Assembly: GCA_009760855.2 (NCBI GenBank) | Contig: WPIO01000080.1 | Coordinates: forward strand, 1,255,001-1,272,500 | Direction of reading: 5' to 3' | Origin: Cristatella mucedo | Lineage: Eukaryota; Bryozoa; Phylactolaemata; Cristatellidae | Length of the DNA stretch: 17,500 nt | In this document: piece by piece, positions 17,362 through 17,500 of the stretch | How the letters are laid out: the number at the start of each line of letters is the position of its first letter | Numbering within the stretch: the stretch's first letter is position 1 | Notes under the pieces: model-generated | Databases searched by the model: none | The model's input: only the letters and a program-made list of their open reading frames with translations | What the model was told of the DNA's origin: nothing | Program-made: the position numbers and the translations under genes

Positions 17362-17500
17362 TGCTACTGCCGCGACGGTACGGCTACGACTAGCGGTACG
17401 TCGAAGCCTCAGGGGAAGACAATTTACGAATCTGCACGCGTAGCTACAGCATGCACTCCCGCGGTGAGATTCGACATTGATTTGTGAATATGACAAATAT

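Overview
The window is metazoan nuclear DNA, probably from an invertebrate. It has a GT-AG split gene, tRNA-derived SINEs, truncated copies of one LINE family with (ATT)n tails, CpG-rich patches, and much GA/CT, GACA, CAG/CTG and ATT microsatellite. There is no bacterial-style gene packing. I cannot name the species.

The one gene I can identify is on the minus strand. Eight coding exons, at 12601-12393, 11177-10970, 9226-9077, 7068-6877, 5825-5710, 1083-1041, 855-765 and 552-479, join in compatible phase (2,0,0,0,2,0,1,0). Together they give 361 codons of an orthologue of RUNDC1, a RUN-domain and coiled-coil protein. The match runs from the N-terminal RWAPVG block through the successive coiled-coil blocks. 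The C-terminal RUN domain is not present and should lie beyond position 1. The most open question for the gene is an in-frame upstream ORF that stops 39 nt before the start codon.

Region by region:
- 1-478: unassigned, probably intron 8.
- 479-1083: exons 8, 7 and 6.
- 1084-5709: the large intron 5, with a CCAAT tandem array, a LINE 3' end, a SINE, an (AT)n/(CA)n block and about 460 bp of polypurine.
- 5710-7068: exons 5 and 4. The acceptor of exon 5 is formed by a CT microsatellite.
- 7069-9226: intron 3 and exon 3, with a perfect 28-bp palindrome and LINE remnants.
- 9227-11177: intron 2 and exon 2, with GACA and (CTG)42 arrays.
- 11178-12601: intron 1 and exon 1.
- 12602-14560: upstream, CpG-rich DNA with a 115-118 bp inverted repeat whose outer ends are long CT and GA tracts.
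- 14560-17500: no recognisable gene. It holds an IR-1 nuclear-receptor half-site palindrome, a 28-bp minisatellite, a CT-rich satellite, a SINE and a well-preserved LINE 3' end.

No novel multi-gene system is evident. The features most worth following up are the inverted repeat upstream of RUNDC1, the microsatellite acting as a splice-site tract, the 42-unit CAG repeat on the sense strand of an intron, the IR-1 element, the K50-homeodomain-like palindrome and the NF-Y-like array.
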